Assembly: GCA_900696535.1 (NCBI GenBank)
Contig: CAADGM010000016.1
Coordinates: 1 to 64,000 of the forward strand
Source: an uncultured Planctomycetota bacterium
GTDB lineage: Bacteria; Planctomycetota; Phycisphaerae; UBA1845; Fen-1342
Reading direction: 5' to 3'
DNA: 64,000 nt
Part shown: positions 31,209 through 40,041 of the stretch, in pieces
How the letters are laid out: each line of letters begins with the position of its first letter
How positions within the stretch are numbered: position 1 is the stretch's first letter
Program-made: the position numbers and the translations under genes
The notes under the pieces: model-generated
What the model saw: only the letters and a program-made list of their open reading frames with translations
The model's database searches: none
Told to the model about the DNA's origin: nothing

Positions 31209-33334
31209 TAGAAGCCCTCTTGAAACATGGCGAAGTCGCCCATGTCCACGTCACCGTCGATGTCGAAGTCGTAGCCTGACGGGTCCGGACAAGTCGGCCA
31301 ATTGTCGGGACCTGCGAGGCAGTCGAGCATCCCGCCGAAGCCCGTTTCGGTCGTGATACTCAACGAGAAGGCAATGCACTCGACGTCCACCGGCCGGCAG
31401 TCAATCATCAGGTAGTAGACCCCTGGAGCCAGGGACACACTTGGGATCGTGGCGACAGTCCCTTCGGTAGTCGCCATGGCGATGCAGTTTTGCCCGGGGG
31501 GACAGGTGCTTCCGAGCGCGACCCCGATTCGGCGGTCGTTCGGAGTGGCGCCGCTGACCGTGATCGCGACGGTCTGCGGCACGGCGACGTGCAACTCGTA
31601 GATGATGTCGTCGCCGTTGTCGTAGTTGCCCAGGCAGGTGTTCGAGTAGTCCTCGTGCTTGTCACAGGTCGTATTGACATTGGCGTACGGCAGCCCGTTG
31701 ACAACGAGCGGGTACTCGCAGTCGCGGCCTACGCCCTGTGGCGGCGTGGTGCAGGGCGGGATGAGCTGGCTGCAGGCGAGGCCCATCGACCAGACGTCCC
31801 CCGGCGCCTGGCAGTCGGCCTGCGGCACGTTTTCGTCGCAGAGCTGCGCGGTCGTGTGGCAGCATGCGCCGGTCGGCGCGCCGCTTGTGATCGTCAACGT
31901 GAAGTCCATGCAGTTCAGTGCCGACGGCCAGCGATCGATCATCAGGTAATACGTTCCGGCCGGCAGCGCGAGATCAGTGATCGTCGCGACGGTGCCGCTG
32001 GTCGTCGCGTAGGCGATGCATGGCTCACCCGGAGGGCACGTGTCACCCACGGCCACGCCGATCCAGTTGTCTGCCGGCGTGGCGCCGGCGACAGTGATGT
32101 TGATGCTCAGCGGGCTGGAGAGTTGCAGCGCGTAGATAATGTCGTCGCCGTTGTCGAACGTGCCCAGGCACGTGCTCGAGTAGTCGTTGTCCATTGTGCA
32201 CGTGGAATTCACATCCACGAACGGCAGCGCCCCGATCGCGATCGCGTGCTGGCAATCCTCTCCTCCCTGGTGCTGAACCTGCACGCACGGCGGATTGAGC
32301 TGGTCGCAGAACAGGCCCACGCTCCAGACGTCGCCGGGTTCCTGACACGCGGACTGGGGCATGTAGTCGTCACACGTCAGCGTGCCCGTGTGGCAGCAGG
32401 CGCCGACCGGCGTGCCGCACGAGAAGCTCTGCCCCTGGATGAACACGTTGGAATCCAGGACGCGGTCACCGGCGTCGGCAACCGCGAGCTTGATGTGATT
32501 CGTGCCGGCCTGGAGCGTGCCCGTCGCGGTCAGCACGACGGTGAAACCGTCCATTTCGATGTCACGCACGCCGGCGCACGGGAAGGTCCCCGGGGGAATG
32601 TCGCTGCAATCGTTGTTCACGTAGAGGTTGCAGAAGCTGCCGTCCGGCGGGTTGTAGGGGTTGCTGCAGTTGACGTTGTTGATGCTGACCGCCATCCCGC
32701 CGCTGCCCGGAACCAGCGCGATGTTCTGGCCGTTCAGGAAGAAGCCGAAGACGTCGTTGTAAGGCGACGCGACCCACTCGTTGTACTCCTCCGAGGTGAG
32801 GACGTATCGGAAGACGACCGTCTGCGGGCCGTCGCAGACGAAGTCGAACTCGAGGATACAGGCGTCAAACGTCTCGTAGCCGGGGATCAGCCCGTCGAGA
32901 TCCGCGTCGCCCGCCAGGCCGTTGTCCGCAGTGACGTCATCCATCGAGTTCGGGCCCGGAACAAAGCCGATGTTCCCGCTGCTGAGGATGATCCCGCTTT
33001 CGAACCCCACGATGCCCGTGCCGCCCGAGAACGTCCCGGCCGCGGTCAGCGCACCGCTGAACTGAATCTGGGAGGCCGCCACACCCGGGCCAAGCAGGGC
33101 GTTCACCACGTCCGCCGGCGTCAGGCCGGAGGCCAGGTCGTGCGTGGTCAGTGCCCGCGAGGCCGGCTGAGCCGGCGGCTTCCAGTTACTGCCGCCGGGC
33201 CCCACCTGCGGGCGGCGCGGCGCGTCCGCTGCGTGCGCGGACGCCACGAGCAGCGCGCAGAGCAGCAACCCGGTGCCAATGCCGACACGATGCCTTTGCC
33301 ACTCCTCGGACGTTGAGTCAGGTTTCTCGCACAT
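31208..33334 (-). CDS. Secreted choice-of-anchor-L protein with duplicated Cys-rich modules
   Basis: 708 residues. Signal peptide (about 1-36). Choice-of-anchor-L domain (about 60-300; GIVGFESGIILSSGNI, FRYVLTSEEYNEWV, NDVFGFFLNGQNIALVPG, NNVNCSNPYNPPDGS). Then come two homologous modules of about 170 residues. Each opens with GACCH and a Cys-rich segment with a PGDVWS motif, and continues with a beta-rich domain (DNGDDIIY, IGVA.G.TCPPG, VYYLMID). The C-terminus has one calcium loop like a half dockerin (DFDIDGDVDMGDF). Probably a cell-surface or matrix protein; the anchoring mechanism is unknown. Start codon support is modest (GAGGGC before ATG). Confidence 0.85.
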   Translation of the reverse strand: MCEKPDSTSEEWQRHRVGIGTGLLLCALLVASAHAADAPRRPQVGPGGSNWKPPAQPASRALTTHDLASGLTPADVVNALLGPGVAASQIQFSGALTAAGTFSGGTGIVGFESGIILSSGNIGFVPGPNSMDDVTADNGLAGDADLDGLIPGYETFDACILEFDFVCDGPQTVVFRYVLTSEEYNEWVASPYNDVFGFFLNGQNIALVPGSGGMAVSINNVNCSNPYNPPDGSFCNLYVNNDCSDIPPGTFPCAGVRDIEMDGFTVVLTATGTLQAGTNHIKLAVADAGDRVLDSNVFIQGQSFSCGTPVGACCHTGTLTCDDYMPQSACQEPGDVWSVGLFCDQLNPPCVQVQHQGGEDCQHAIAIGALPFVDVNSTCTMDNDYSSTCLGTFDNGDDIIYALQLSSPLSINITVAGATPADNWIGVAVGDTCPPGEPCIAYATTSGTVATITDLALPAGTYYLMIDRWPSALNCMDFTLTITSGAPTGACCHTTAQLCDENVPQADCQAPGDVWSMGLACSQLIPPCTTPPQGVGRDCEYPLVVNGLPYANVNTTCDKHEDYSNTCLGNYDNGDDIIYELHVAVPQTVAITVSGATPNDRRIGVALGSTCPPGQNCIAMATTEGTVATIPSVSLAPGVYYLMIDCRPVDVECIAFSLSITTETGFGGMLDCLAGPDNWPTCPDPSGYDFDIDGDVDMGDFAMFQEGF

Positions 33335-34229
33335 GCCCTCACACTTCCCTTCTCAGGTTGCGACACCGTCGCCGTGGACGCGGCGGTGCCAATGTGCAGA
33401 AGCGCCCGAGCGCAGGCCCGGGTGCGCTTCGCCTCGATCACGCAACTCCCAAAGAAAACGAGTAGCCCGGAGCTTAGTCAGCACAGCCCGGGCTGATTCA
33501 AGTGTTCATTACTCGCTGGTGACCAAGGTGCTCGTGCGTTGAGGGATTCGCGCGATTCACCTGCCGCGCACCGCGAGAACTCTCGCCTCGCGACGTTCGC
33601 CAGGCAGTCGGCCCAGACTCCGGCGGACCAGCCGCGAGGCCGGAGCAGGCAGGCCCACGGCCAGCGGCGCCGTGCGTATACAAGCTTGTGCCCGACAAGC
33701 CCGCGATTCTAGCCACCACCCGACGTGCATGCAAGAGAAAACGGGGGCGCGAACTCCTGAAACAGCCGGCCTGGCACCGACGGGGCGGCAGGCTCACGGG
33801 CAAACGGGGCCCTCGTGGGGCGCGTGCCCGCCGCCCGCCGGCATGGTTCGGTCTGCAGCCTCTGGTCGGCCCGGTTCGTCCAGCCGACGCCGGGCGGGGC
33901 CGCCCGTCGGATGCGCGAACCCGCGTCGGGAGCCGCCCGGCACCACACGCGACACTTCGCGACAGCACGCCGCGTCTGACCACGTTGACTTGCACGACCG
34001 AGCGGGGGAATGATCGAACGAGGATGCGCGTGAGCCCCCGCGCGTTTCATCGTCGTCTCGACCGGCTCGCCATCATCGTCATCATCCGCCCTGCCGGGGT
34101 TCGCGTCCTCCACTCAGCCCAGCTCGCCTGATCCGCACGCTCGTGCCGGGTCGTCGCGCTCGAGCGTCGCGGCGCCGGCCGCGGCCGCGCGTGCTCGCTG
34201 CGTCTTCGCCGGCGCCAGGAGGACAAGCC
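33335..34229. other. Long divergent gap without a supported gene
   Basis: 895 nt between two divergent genes. Short frames exist on both strands but show no family motif or coherent Shine-Dalgarno. AGCCCGG (33464-33470) and CCGGGCT (33488-33494) can form a hairpin. I looked for RNase P, SRP and tmRNA core motifs and saw none. It presumably contains the promoters of both flanking genes, and an undetected small RNA cannot be excluded. Confidence 0.4.
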
Positions 34230-35924
34230 ATGTCGCGCTCGCCTGACGACCCCCGTCACACGCTCGTCGCCTGGTTCGTGAGACGTAACCCCACCTATCT
34301 GCTCAGCGCCGCCGCAATGGCCGTCGGCGCAAAGCTCTACCTGGACGACCCCGCTGCCCTGCCTGGCCGCGCCGGGCACATCCTGCTGACGCTCGGGCTG
34401 CTCCAGCTCTACGAAGCCGCGGTCCTGGCCGTGCTCGTCTGGCTGCACCGCGCCCGGCGCAGCCCGGAGGACGTCGGCGCTCTGCTCCTCGTCGGCGCGC
34501 TCTTCTGGACCGGTCCGCTTGTGGCGACGCTCGAGTTGACGGCCCGACACGGGCCGCTGGGCGCGGGCCTGGCGGTGCGCGTGGCGATGATCGCACTCGC
34601 GGAACTGGGCTCGCTCCGCGCCCTGATCGGGCTGCGGCTCAGCCCGCCCGGAAACGCACTCGCGGCAGTCGTGCTCGCCCTCGTGGCGCTGCTGCCCGCG
34701 GCGCTGCGCGTTCCGTACGGCAGCATCGGGACGGACGAATTGATGCTCTACGCAGGCTGGTGGCTTCTGGCGATGGCCACCCTTCTGGCCGCGCCGGCCG
34801 CCCGATGCTACGCCACGCCCGGGAGCGCCCGCGAGCCCGGCGCCGCCCGGACAGAGGCCGTGTTCCTCGCCGTCCTGGTGGCCGCCGGGGCGACGCACCT
34901 CTACGCGATGAACCATGCCTTCTTCGGACACGCGCGACCGGCGTACCCGGCCCCGTTGCTGGCCGCGATCACCATCGTTCTGTACGAGGCACTGGCGTTG
35001 CTGCGCGTGCGGCACCCGCTGCTGCTCACCGCCGCAGCCGCGCCGGCGCTGGTGGGAGTCCTGCTGTCGACGGGGTCGTTCCACTCCAGCCTGACGAGCG
35101 CGGGGCTGCCACCCGCCGCACACAGCCCTTTGAAGGTCGCGCTCCTGCTCGCCGCGGTCAGCTTCTGGTTCGGGGCCGCGCGGCTGCGCTCGCGTGGGCT
35201 GCTGCACGCGGGCACGGCGGCGCTCGGGCTGGCTCTGCTCGTCACGCTGCGACTCGGCGGCGGCGCAGATGCCATTCTTCAACCGCCGCCGGCGATCCCG
35301 CCACTGCCTGTCGGCGTGGCGCTTGGGGCGGGCGGGGTCGCAGCGTATCTTCTCGTGGTCGGCCTGGTGTGCCGGTCGTGCGGCGAACTCCGCGCGGCGC
35401 TGCTGGCCCAGCTCGTCGCGGGCAGTGCCTACGTGTGGGGACGCTTCGCGGCGGATGACCTCATTGTGCTCCTCCTGCTGGGTTGGACGGCGCTCGCCGC
35501 CTCGCACCTCGCTGACGGCGTCGTGAGGCGGGCGCGGACTCTCGCGGTCGTGCTTCTGACGGCCGCGTGCTGCCTGTACGACGGCACGCAATCCGCTGCG
35601 TGGCTCGCGCGCGGACACATGCTCACGATGGTCGTCACCCTTCTCGCGATCGGGCTCCTCCGTCCGCGAACGGGGTACCGATGGATGAGCGTCGCCGCGG
35701 GCGTCGGATGGTCTGCGTTCCTGGGTGTCCGGGCCGGGTACGACGCACCGAACCCGCTGGCGGCGGGGGCCGTGCTGGCGGCGTTCAGCCTGCTGGCCGC
35801 CGGCGCGACGATCAGTTGGCACAAGCAGCGCTGGCTCAGCGCGGTGCAGAGTGATCCGCCCGGTGCGGGCACCGCCGACGAGCCAGCTCCACCACCGGGC
35901 GAACCGTCTGCCCAGACGCACTGA
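34230..35924 (+). CDS. Large polytopic membrane protein of unknown function
   Basis: 564 residues with at least twelve hydrophobic helices in a nearly continuous series, short loops, and a Pro-rich hydrophilic C-terminus. Conserved-looking polar spots are HLYAMNHAFFGHARPAYPA and STGSFHSSLTSAGLPPAAH. I do not recognise the family; a transporter or multi-pass enzyme are both possible. CAGGAGG sits 8 nt before ATG 34230, much better than the upstream in-frame ATG at 34143. The long overlapping minus-strand open frame is a GC-rich shadow. Confidence 0.65.
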   Translation: MSRSPDDPRHTLVAWFVRRNPTYLLSAAAMAVGAKLYLDDPAALPGRAGHILLTLGLLQLYEAAVLAVLVWLHRARRSPEDVGALLLVGALFWTGPLVATLELTARHGPLGAGLAVRVAMIALAELGSLRALIGLRLSPPGNALAAVVLALVALLPAALRVPYGSIGTDELMLYAGWWLLAMATLLAAPAARCYATPGSAREPGAARTEAVFLAVLVAAGATHLYAMNHAFFGHARPAYPAPLLAAITIVLYEALALLRVRHPLLLTAAAAPALVGVLLSTGSFHSSLTSAGLPPAAHSPLKVALLLAAVSFWFGAARLRSRGLLHAGTAALGLALLVTLRLGGGADAILQPPPAIPPLPVGVALGAGGVAAYLLVVGLVCRSCGELRAALLAQLVAGSAYVWGRFAADDLIVLLLLGWTALAASHLADGVVRRARTLAVVLLTAACCLYDGTQSAAWLARGHMLTMVVTLLAIGLLRPRTGYRWMSVAAGVGWSAFLGVRAGYDAPNPLAAGAVLAAFSLLAAGATISWHKQRWLSAVQSDPPGAGTADEPAPPPGEPSAQTH

Positions 35925-35969
35925 GAACGCGGCAGGTTGGACGAATGCGCGGCGGGCCTTGCGCCCGGG

Positions 35970-35975
35970 TATAGT
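35970..35975 (+). promoter_or_regulatory. -10-like TATAGT, 7 nt from ATG 35983
   Basis: TATAGT ends 7 nt before the archease ATG, consistent with a leaderless transcript. A -35 box at normal spacing is not obvious. Confidence 0.4.
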
Positions 35976-35982
35976 CGTGCGC

Positions 35983-36402
35983 ATGGAGGCGCGCTACGAG
36001 CTGTTCGATCACACCGCCGACATCGGCGCTCGCGTCGTCGCCCCGACGCTCGACGCGCTGGCACGGACCGCGGTCGAGGCCCTGTACGGCGTCATCGGGT
36101 CGCTGGCCGTGGCCGGGTCGGGAGAATCCGCCCGTTTCGCGTACCAGGGCGACGATGCGGCGGTGATGATCCGGGACTGGCTCGCGGACCTGCTGGTCGA
36201 GTTCGAGTCGCACGGACGATGCCTGACTGATGTGGTGGTCGAGTCGTTCGACGGCGCGCACCTGCGCGCGGCAGGCGTCTTCCGGGCGATCGATGCGTCA
36301 CGGAGCGAGTTCCATCGCGAGGTCAAGGCGGTGACATACCACGAATTGGCGCTGCGAACCGTGGACGGTGGCTACGAGTTGGTGTTCATCGTGGACATCT
36401 GA
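35983..36402 (+). CDS. Archease
   Basis: 139 residues, the normal archease length. The start YELFDHTADIGARVVAPTLDALARTAVEAL carries the conserved DHTAD acidic motif, followed by DWLADLLVEFES, REVKAVTYHEL and a C-terminal VFIVDI (the last Asp is part of the metal site in this family). Archease activates the RNA ligase RtcB by promoting its guanylylation. No rtcB gene lies in the window. It has a TATAGT-N7-ATG promoter arrangement and no Shine-Dalgarno. Confidence 0.92.
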   Translation: MEARYELFDHTADIGARVVAPTLDALARTAVEALYGVIGSLAVAGSGESARFAYQGDDAAVMIRDWLADLLVEFESHGRCLTDVVVESFDGAHLRAAGVFRAIDASRSEFHREVKAVTYHELALRTVDGGYELVFIVDI

Positions 36403-36711
36403 TGCGTGCGCCGCTCGCAGCTTGCGACCTGCCAGACCCGTGGCTATCGTCGCTTCCGAGGGACCGGCCGAAAACCCGGATCTACAGGAGCCAGAGAAAC
36501 GAGGTATGGGCTGTGTCGAACGATTCGACACTCCCCCGCTCCCTCCCCGGGGAGGGGGGTGGGCCAAGAGATAGCCACGGAAACCATGTGGGCTTTCGAT
36601 TCGTATCCGGCCGGTGACTGCGGGCCACTGCGGCGTTCGCGCTCTCCACGGGTTGACCGCGCGGGGGCTCGTTCTGCCTCGTGCAGCCCGTCGGTGCGGC
36701 TCCATTGTGAG
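36403..36711. other. Gap upstream of the metal-handling cluster
   Basis: 309 nt with no supported gene. A perfect palindrome CCCTCCCCGGGGAGGG lies at 36541-36556. No clear metal-regulator operator could be recognised by eye, though the position would suit one. Confidence 0.35.
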
Positions 36712-38097
36712 ATGGTTGTAGGTCGCCCCAAGCCAGCACCGCACCGGTTCAAGTCCGCTGCCACAGCGCTTCGGCGGGCTCTGACGACTGCCGTGCTCGG
36801 CTTGACCTTGCTCGTCGCACCCGCTGGGGCCGTGGCACACCCAGGCATCAGCGTCAGTTTGAAGATCGCGATCAATGACCAGGCCATTGAATACACCGCC
36901 CTCCTGTCCGCGGACCTTGTGCATCAGATCGAGTGGGACTCGGGACAGAAGATCCCGCGACCGCGGATCGAGGCCGGCCGGACCTCTTACGAACGCGACG
37001 AGCAGGCCGAGACCGCGCGCACCATGCTGGTCGCGCTGCTGCCCGAGACGATCGTGACTATCGACGGCGTCGCCGTGCGCCCGATCATCGAGGAAGCCGC
37101 GTTCATACCCGCAATGTCGGCACCGGTCGGCGGAGAGCCGGTCGACTTCTGGCCGCCCGACGCGCGCTTCGTCCTGCGCTACCCCACCACGGGGCGACCC
37201 CGCCAGGTCGCGCTCGTCTGGCACCTGTTCCCGCTCGACCCGATGCGGACCACATTCGGGATGCCGCCGGAGATCGAGATCGTGGCCGAGCTGGACGCGT
37301 ACGACGAGAACCGGCTCATCATCTTCAGCAAGGACGAGCCCGAGGTGATCTGGCACGCTCCGACTGCCCCGCCCCAGCAGCGCGTCTGGCCCGTGCTCAC
37401 CGACGCGCCCCCGCGCGCGACGGTCACGTTGCCGCTGGCCACCGTGGGACTCGGCCTGATCGCCGCCGCCGCGGGGTCGTTCGCCGCTTTGCGGTGGCGG
37501 CGGCCGCGCGTCGCTCGACCGGCGCTGGTCGCTGGCGTCGGGGCGGCGGTGCTGGCGGCGGTCGCCTGGCCGGCAGCGCGGTCCCCGTTCGAGCTGCCGT
37601 GGCCGGGCGAGTTGCGTGCCCCGTCGGATGCCGAGGTGCGGGACATCTTCGAGCGGCTCCAGAAGAATGTGTACCGGGCCTTCGAGTACAAGAAGGAGAG
37701 CGACATCTACGACGTGCTGGCCCAGAGCGTGGATGGACCGCTGCTCGACAGCGTGTATAACGAGGTCTATCAGAGCCTCGTGCTTCGCGACCAGGGCGGG
37801 GCCGTCGCGCGCGTCAAGGACGTGAAAATCGTCAGCACGGACATTCTCTCCACCGGGCGCGAGGCCGATCGCGGCGCCGTCGCGGTCCAGCTCGCCAGCA
37901 CGTGGCAGGTCGACGGGTCCGTCTTCCACTGGGGGCACACGCACAACCGCACCAACCAGTACAGCGCCCTCTACACGCTGGCGCAGCGCGGCGACCGCTG
38001 GAAGATCACCGGCGTCGAGGTGCTGTCGCACGAGCGCATCATCAAGGAAGGCGACGACCCCCTGCCCCTGCTCAGCGTCCCGCCGGGCTCGTCATGA
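36712..38097 (+). CDS. Secreted/membrane protein heading a putative metal-transport operon
   Basis: 461 residues. Signal-type helix (about 20-42, ending AGAVAHPG) so the mature chain starts near His. A periplasmic beta-rich domain follows (about 45-235), then two membrane helices (about 240-262 and 270-290). The last 160 residues (APSDAEVRDIFERLQKNVYRAFEYKKESDIYDVL ... WQVDGSVFHWGHTHNRTNQYSALYTL, landmarks) resemble a small cone-shaped SnoaL/Tim44-like fold and contain HWGHTHNRTN, rich in His. Its stop overlaps the ABC ATPase start (ATGA), so it is part of that system. I do not recognise the family. The start has no clear RBS. Confidence 0.65.
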   Translation: MVVGRPKPAPHRFKSAATALRRALTTAVLGLTLLVAPAGAVAHPGISVSLKIAINDQAIEYTALLSADLVHQIEWDSGQKIPRPRIEAGRTSYERDEQAETARTMLVALLPETIVTIDGVAVRPIIEEAAFIPAMSAPVGGEPVDFWPPDARFVLRYPTTGRPRQVALVWHLFPLDPMRTTFGMPPEIEIVAELDAYDENRLIIFSKDEPEVIWHAPTAPPQQRVWPVLTDAPPRATVTLPLATVGLGLIAAAAGSFAALRWRRPRVARPALVAGVGAAVLAAVAWPAARSPFELPWPGELRAPSDAEVRDIFERLQKNVYRAFEYKKESDIYDVLAQSVDGPLLDSVYNEVYQSLVLRDQGGAVARVKDVKIVSTDILSTGREADRGAVAVQLASTWQVDGSVFHWGHTHNRTNQYSALYTLAQRGDRWKITGVEVLSHERIIKEGDDPLPLLSVPPGSS

Positions 38098-38762
38098 TCG
38101 ACGTTCGCGACCTGCGCTTTCGTTACGGTGACGGCGGCTTCGAGCTGGTCGTGCCGCGCCTGGTCATCGCTGCCGGGCGCAAGGTCGCATTGATCGGGCC
38201 CAGTGGCTCGGGCAAGACCACGCTCGTCCATCTCGTGGCCGGCATCCGCAAGCCGCTGGGCGGGCGCATCGTCGCCGACGGCTTCGACGTGGTGGCCGCA
38301 GGCGAGCGGCAGCGCCGGCAGTTTCGCGCCGCGCGCCTGGGGCTCGTGTTCCAGGAGTTCGAACTGCTCGAATACCTCACGGTCCGCGAGAACATCCTGC
38401 TGCCGCACTACCTGAGCGGGGCGGCGTGGCGACTCCCGGCGGTGCGGCGCGAGGCGGACGCGCTCGCGGCCAGTGTCGGCCTGGGCGACAAGGTCGGCCG
38501 GCACCCGACCACGCTCTCGCAGGGTGAGCGGCAGCGCGTGGCCATCGCCCGCGCGCTCGTCACCAGCCCGCGACTGATCCTGGCCGACGAGCCGACGGGC
38601 AACCTCGACCCGGACGCAACGGCAGCCGTCCTGCGGCTGCTCCTCGACGAGGTGGAGCGGCGCGGGGCGACACTGGTGATGGTGACGCACAACCACGGGC
38701 TACTGGGCGCGTTCGACCAGGTCATCGCCATGGAGGACGTTGTGCGGGGGGGCTCCGCGTGA
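38094..38762 (+). CDS. ABC transporter ATP-binding protein, LolD/MacB type, in metal cluster
   Basis: 222 residues. Walker A GPSGSGKT (35-42), Q-loop FQEFELLEYL, signature LSQGERQRVAIARAL (Gln replaces the first Gly) and Walker B with D-loop LILADEPTGNLDP. It belongs to the LolD/MacB group, not to the ZnuC/MntB group normally paired with metal-binding proteins. Start and stop overlap both neighbours by 4 nt, so the three genes are translationally coupled. Confidence 0.88.
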   Translation: MIDVRDLRFRYGDGGFELVVPRLVIAAGRKVALIGPSGSGKTTLVHLVAGIRKPLGGRIVADGFDVVAAGERQRRQFRAARLGLVFQEFELLEYLTVRENILLPHYLSGAAWRLPAVRREADALAASVGLGDKVGRHPTTLSQGERQRVAIARALVTSPRLILADEPTGNLDPDATAAVLRLLLDEVERRGATLVMVTHNHGLLGAFDQVIAMEDVVRGGSA

Positions 38763-39943
38763 GGTCCGTGCTCCTGCTGGCGTGGCGCTACGTTGCGTAC
38801 AACCGCGTCAAGACGGCCATTCTCACGGTGTGCCTGACCCTCACGATCCTGCTGCCGCTGGCGACGCAGGAGATCATCTCGCACTACGACGCCGATCTGC
38901 GGGCGCGGGCGGCAGCGACACCGCTGGTCGTCGGCGCCAAGGGCAACCGCTTCGACCTGGCGCTCAAGGCGCTGTACTTCACGCCCGCGCCGCTCGACCC
39001 GGTGTACATGAGCGAGTACGAGTGGCTGCTCGATCCGCCCATCGAGGGCCTGCGGCTGGAGCCGATCCCGCTCGAGCTCAGCTTCACCGCCCGCGGACAC
39101 CCCGTCGTCGGCACGGGCCCGGAGTACTTCGACTTCCGCGGCCTGCGCGTCGAGCGCGGCCGGTTGTTTCAGCGCATCGGGCAGTGCGTCCTGGGCGCTC
39201 GCGTCGCGGCGGAACTGAAACTCGGCCCCGGCGACAGCCTGTTCTCCGACCAGCGCCGCCTGTACGACTTCGCCGGCACGTACCCGCTCAAGATGCAGGT
39301 CGTCGGCGTCCTCGCCCACAGCGACGGCCCCGACGACCGCGCGGTCTTCGTCGACTACAAGACCTGCTGGATCATGGCGGGCCTCTCGCACGGGCACGGC
39401 GACGTCACCCGGGCCGACCCGAACAGCGGGCTCATCCTGGCCCGCTCCCAGGAAGAAGTCCGCACCGTCCCCGGAATCGTCGAGTACAACGAGGTCACCG
39501 ACGAGAACTTCGCCTCCTTCCACACCCACGCCGCGCCCGACCGGCTTCCCCTGTCGGCGATCATCGTCGTGCCCGCGGATTCCAAGAGCGCGACCATCCT
39601 CCGAGGCCGCTACGCGACACCAGACCTGCCCACGCAGCTCCTCGTCGCCGCCGAGGTCGTCGACGAGCTCATGCGGCGCGTGTTCGAAATCCAGCGCTTC
39701 TTCAATGCGGCGTTCGTGCTCGTCGGGCTCTCGACGGTCCTGTTCGTGACGCTCATCATCATGCTTTCGCAGCGGCTGCGCCGGCGGGAGATGGAGACGC
39801 TGCACAAGCTCGGCGCGAGCCGGGCCATGACCGTGTGGCTCCGGGTGGCCGAGTTCGCGATCATCTTCGCGCTGGCTCACGGGGCCGCGGCCCTGTTGGC
39901 CTGGGCGGCCGTGCTGGCCGCGCCGCGGATCGTCGGGCTATGA
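38759..39943 (+). CDS. FtsX/MacB-type ABC permease in metal cluster
   Basis: 394 residues from GTG 38759, which overlaps the preceding TGA. One N-terminal helix (about 14-36) is followed by a periplasmic domain of about 230 residues and a C-terminal FtsX block with three helices (FFNAAFVLVGLSTVLFVTLIIML, coupling helix REMETLHKLGASRAMT, then EFAIIFALAHGAAALLAW). The total length matches MacB/DevC-like permeases of four helices. It would form a dimer driven by the preceding ATPase. Translocation of metal through such a permease would be unusual, so substrate is an open question. Confidence 0.85.
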   Translation: MRSVLLLAWRYVAYNRVKTAILTVCLTLTILLPLATQEIISHYDADLRARAAATPLVVGAKGNRFDLALKALYFTPAPLDPVYMSEYEWLLDPPIEGLRLEPIPLELSFTARGHPVVGTGPEYFDFRGLRVERGRLFQRIGQCVLGARVAAELKLGPGDSLFSDQRRLYDFAGTYPLKMQVVGVLAHSDGPDDRAVFVDYKTCWIMAGLSHGHGDVTRADPNSGLILARSQEEVRTVPGIVEYNEVTDENFASFHTHAAPDRLPLSAIIVVPADSKSATILRGRYATPDLPTQLLVAAEVVDELMRRVFEIQRFFNAAFVLVGLSTVLFVTLIIMLSQRLRRREMETLHKLGASRAMTVWLRVAEFAIIFALAHGAAALLAWAAVLAAPRIVGL

Positions 39944-40041
39944 TCCGGGCGGGCTGCTCATAGACGGACTGGATGGTACGTTTCGCGCTCACGGCGTATT
40001 CCCTTTGGCCGCGGACGGGTAATGGACTTGGAGGACACGTG

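Noticed and set aside
33498-34131. Several 100-165 codon frames in the gap before the polytopic membrane gene
   Set aside because: They overlap each other on both strands, lack RBS and family motifs, and have shadow-like composition.
34047-35984. A 645-codon minus-strand open frame opposite the polytopic membrane gene
   Set aside because: Its translation is Arg/Gln/Gly-rich without motifs, typical of a GC-rich shadow, while the plus strand gives a clear multi-helix protein with a strong Shine-Dalgarno.
36740-36765. GGTTCAAGTCC, resembling a tRNA T-arm
   Set aside because: The flanking bases do not form the 5-bp T-stem and no acceptor or anticodon arms can be drawn; it falls inside the first codons of the 461-residue gene.
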